From: Saprospiraceae bacterium
GTDB lineage: Bacteria > Bacteroidota > Bacteroidia > Chitinophagales > Saprospiraceae
Reading direction: 5' to 3'
NCBI GenBank assembly: GCA_015494245.1
Contig: WGBN01000104.1
Span: 1 to 5,499, forward strand
DNA: 5,499 nt
Made by a program: the position numbers and the translations under genes. Shown piece by piece: positions 3,936-5,499 of the stretch. The notes beneath the pieces were generated by a model. That model saw nothing but the letters and a program-made list of their open reading frames with translations, did no database searches and had not been told where the DNA came from. Position 1 is the stretch's first letter; the number at the start of each line of letters is the position of its first letter.

Positions 3936-5499
3936 ATGAAACACAGGTCTTTATACATACTCATAAGTTTTGCGCTTTTTCTATGCATGCCGGCACTGCT
4001 GCGGGCGCAGAAAGATTTGCAAGAACAGTATATTGAACTCAAAGCCCGCATAAGCGAGTTGGAGGATGCCGGCATTACAGGCGACAGTCTGGACGGGCTT
4101 TACAGCCACTTGTTAGAAGTCCTTCAGAAAGCTGATCAGCTCAAGTTGTTTCTGGATGCAGCCTGGGATTGGCAGTCCAATTACTTTGATGAAAGTGAGC
4201 ACGCACTCGGCATCTTGGACAGCAGCCTGCAACACATTTGGCGAAAGCCAAGTCAAAAAGCGACCCTGGAGTCTCTCATGTGGGTGCACATCAATCGCGG
4301 ATACCACCTCTTTCAGTCCGGCCGCGTACTCGAAGCTGTAAAGGCCTATGAAGAAGCTGCCCGCCTGCACGAAAAACACCACTTTGAAGGCTTTCCCTCA
4401 GCAGATTACCTCTACCTTCCACTCGGCGCGCATTACACCCGCCTCGGCGACAACGAAAAGGCCAGGGCTGTTTATCTGAAAGCCCTTCAGGACCCCTCCG
4501 TAGCAAAAAATCCCGAAGCTCTCGCCGGCATTTACAACAACATCGGCCTTTCATACTGGAATGCCGGAGACAACGATGAAGCCATTCGCTGGTATCGCAA
4601 AGGCCTCGCCCTTGCGCATTTGCCGAAAGGCAAAAAAGGCTTGCTCCTCAGTGCTCTGGCCCAGAGCCTGGCAGAAACAGAACGGCCCCGCGAAGCGCTC
4701 GACTGCATCCGGGAAGCCATAGAGGACCTCAAAGCCTGGTTCGATGAGGAAGAGGAAAAAAACTATGCAGCCTCCCAGCTCGCAGGAGCCTACACCCGCA
4801 AAGGAGAATTGCTCGCAGGGCAAGAGCCCGCTGCATCTGCACAGGCTTTTGACAAGGCGCTTTACTACATCCGACTGGCTTACCCCTCCGGCTATCATCG
4901 GGAAATCGCCAAAATCTTTATCAAAAGAGGAGTCATCCGCCTCGAAAGCGGCCAGCGCACTGAAGCCCTCAAAGATTTTGACGCTGCCCTGCAAAGCCTC
5001 CTCCCCCGCTTCAAACCTCAAGCCGGAGGCCTGAGCCTGCCGGACAGCAGCCAGCTCTATGCTGAAAATGCCCTGTTTGAAGCCCTCGAAGGCAAAGCCG
5101 ACGCCCTGCTCGCCCTCCCCCGGGCGGATGTGAAAAAGCTCCAAACAGCTCTGCAAGCCCATCAACTCGCAGACGTGGTCCAAAATCTCCTCTACCAAAG
5201 CTATCGCTACAGCTCTTCCAAATTGCTGCTGCAGGAACAGGGCCGCCGCCGGAGTGAAAAAGCCATCGCACTCTGCCATCGCCTCTTCGAACTTACTCAA
5301 AACGATGAGTACATCTTCATGGCCTTTCAAATCGCCGAACAACACAAAGCCCGCCTCCTGCGCGAGAGCCTGCACGAAAACTTAGTCCGAAGTTATGCCG
5401 ATGACAATGAGCTGTTTCATCAAAAAACCGAATTGCAAAAACAACAGGCTTTCCTCGAGCGACAAATGCGCTCACAACCTGAGGGTAAAGAAAATACAA
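3936..5499 (+). CDS. Exported TPR protein, probable N-terminal part of a CHAT-domain protein (3' end beyond window)
   Basis: The frame is open from ATG 3936 to the window end: 521 residues with no stop. Residues 1-24 form a signal peptide (K-H-R start, hydrophobic 6-22, probable cleavage after L-R-A before Q25). About six TPR units follow, roughly at 117-150, 157-186, 196-229, 235-265, 277-311 and 323-353, with typical helix pairs such as A-G-I-Y-N-N-I-G-L-S-Y and G-D-N-D-E-A-I-R-W-Y. Residues 373-390 (L-Y-A-E-N-A-L-F-E-A-L-E-G-K-A-D-A-L) and 441-480, with A-F-Q-I-A-E-Q-H-K-A-R-L-L, match the linker helices that, from memory of Bacteroidota and cyanobacterial proteins, sit directly before a CHAT domain. 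CHAT is a caspase-like (clan CD) cysteine protease fold. The last visible stretch (493-515) is charged and probably coiled-coil. The His-Cys dyad would lie downstream and is not seen, so protease activity is unproven; another TPR-effector architecture is possible. It is divergent from the lipoprotein cluster. Confidence 0.8.
   Translation, partial: MKHRSLYILISFALFLCMPALLRAQKDLQEQYIELKARISELEDAGITGDSLDGLYSHLLEVLQKADQLKLFLDAAWDWQSNYFDESEHALGILDSSLQHIWRKPSQKATLESLMWVHINRGYHLFQSGRVLEAVKAYEEAARLHEKHHFEGFPSADYLYLPLGAHYTRLGDNEKARAVYLKALQDPSVAKNPEALAGIYNNIGLSYWNAGDNDEAIRWYRKGLALAHLPKGKKGLLLSALAQSLAETERPREALDCIREAIEDLKAWFDEEEEKNYAASQLAGAYTRKGELLAGQEPAASAQAFDKALYYIRLAYPSGYHREIAKIFIKRGVIRLESGQRTEALKDFDAALQSLLPRFKPQAGGLSLPDSSQLYAENALFEALEGKADALLALPRADVKKLQTALQAHQLADVVQNLLYQSYRYSSSKLLLQEQGRRRSEKAIALCHRLFELTQNDEYIFMAFQIAEQHKARLLRESLHENLVRSYADDNELFHQKTELQKQQAFLERQMRSQPEGKENT

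Noticed and set aside
3881..4075. 64-residue minus-strand frame reaching into the divergent region
   Set aside because: It overlaps the signal peptide and start of the TPR gene and reads through the homopolymer tracts; low-complexity and without support.
4551..5375. 274-residue open frame antisense to the TPR gene
   Set aside because: It lies wholly opposite a frame with clear TPR and pre-CHAT motifs; its translation has no recognisable domain and its openness follows from the codon use of the sense gene.
1..5499. CRISPR arrays, tRNA or rRNA genes, transposase genes
   Set aside because: No regularly spaced repeats, no cloverleaf-like or rRNA-like stretches, and no transposase motifs were seen on either strand.

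Overview
The window looks like a chromosomal segment from a Bacteroidota bacterium, probably of the Saprospiria type. The evidence is moderate GC, no clear Shine-Dalgarno sequences, A/T-rich leaders before starts, small lipoproteins with a Bacteroidota flavour, and a long exported TPR protein of the kind that precedes CHAT domains in that group. The taxonomic guess is an inference from style, not from a marker gene.

Layout. At the left (+ strand) are two housekeeping genes in tandem: the 3' end of a deoxynucleoside kinase (2-214) and a complete YggS/PLPBP-family pyridoxal-phosphate homeostasis protein (236-892). They converge on a four-gene minus-strand cluster across a 39-bp gap. That gap is filled by two tandem hairpins sharing an 11-bp direct repeat. 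One hairpin is preceded by GTAG, as in RAYT-type REP elements, and each hairpin touches or overlaps a stop codon.

The minus-strand cluster, read in the direction of transcription, is D (3784-3005), C (2968-2330), B (2245-1589) and A (1579-932). All four encode small lipoproteins with a lipobox cysteine (residue 24 in A, B and C; residue 27 in D), followed by a shared Y-x-x-Q-T motif and a shared glycine/aromatic-rich body that looks like amphipathic beta-strands. A, B and C are clear paralogues; D is a longer, diverged relative. I cannot name the family.

A 151-bp divergent intergenic region (3785-3935) with A- and T-tracts and a small palindrome separates D from a + strand gene starting at 3936. 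That gene runs off the right edge. It encodes a signal peptide, about six TPR units, and the helical region that usually sits just before a CHAT (caspase-like) domain. The CHAT domain itself would lie outside the window.

The part most worth attention is the right two thirds: a tandemly duplicated family of probable outer-membrane beta-barrel lipoproteins, divergently arranged with an exported TPR-(CHAT) protein. Whether they work together is an inference from position only.
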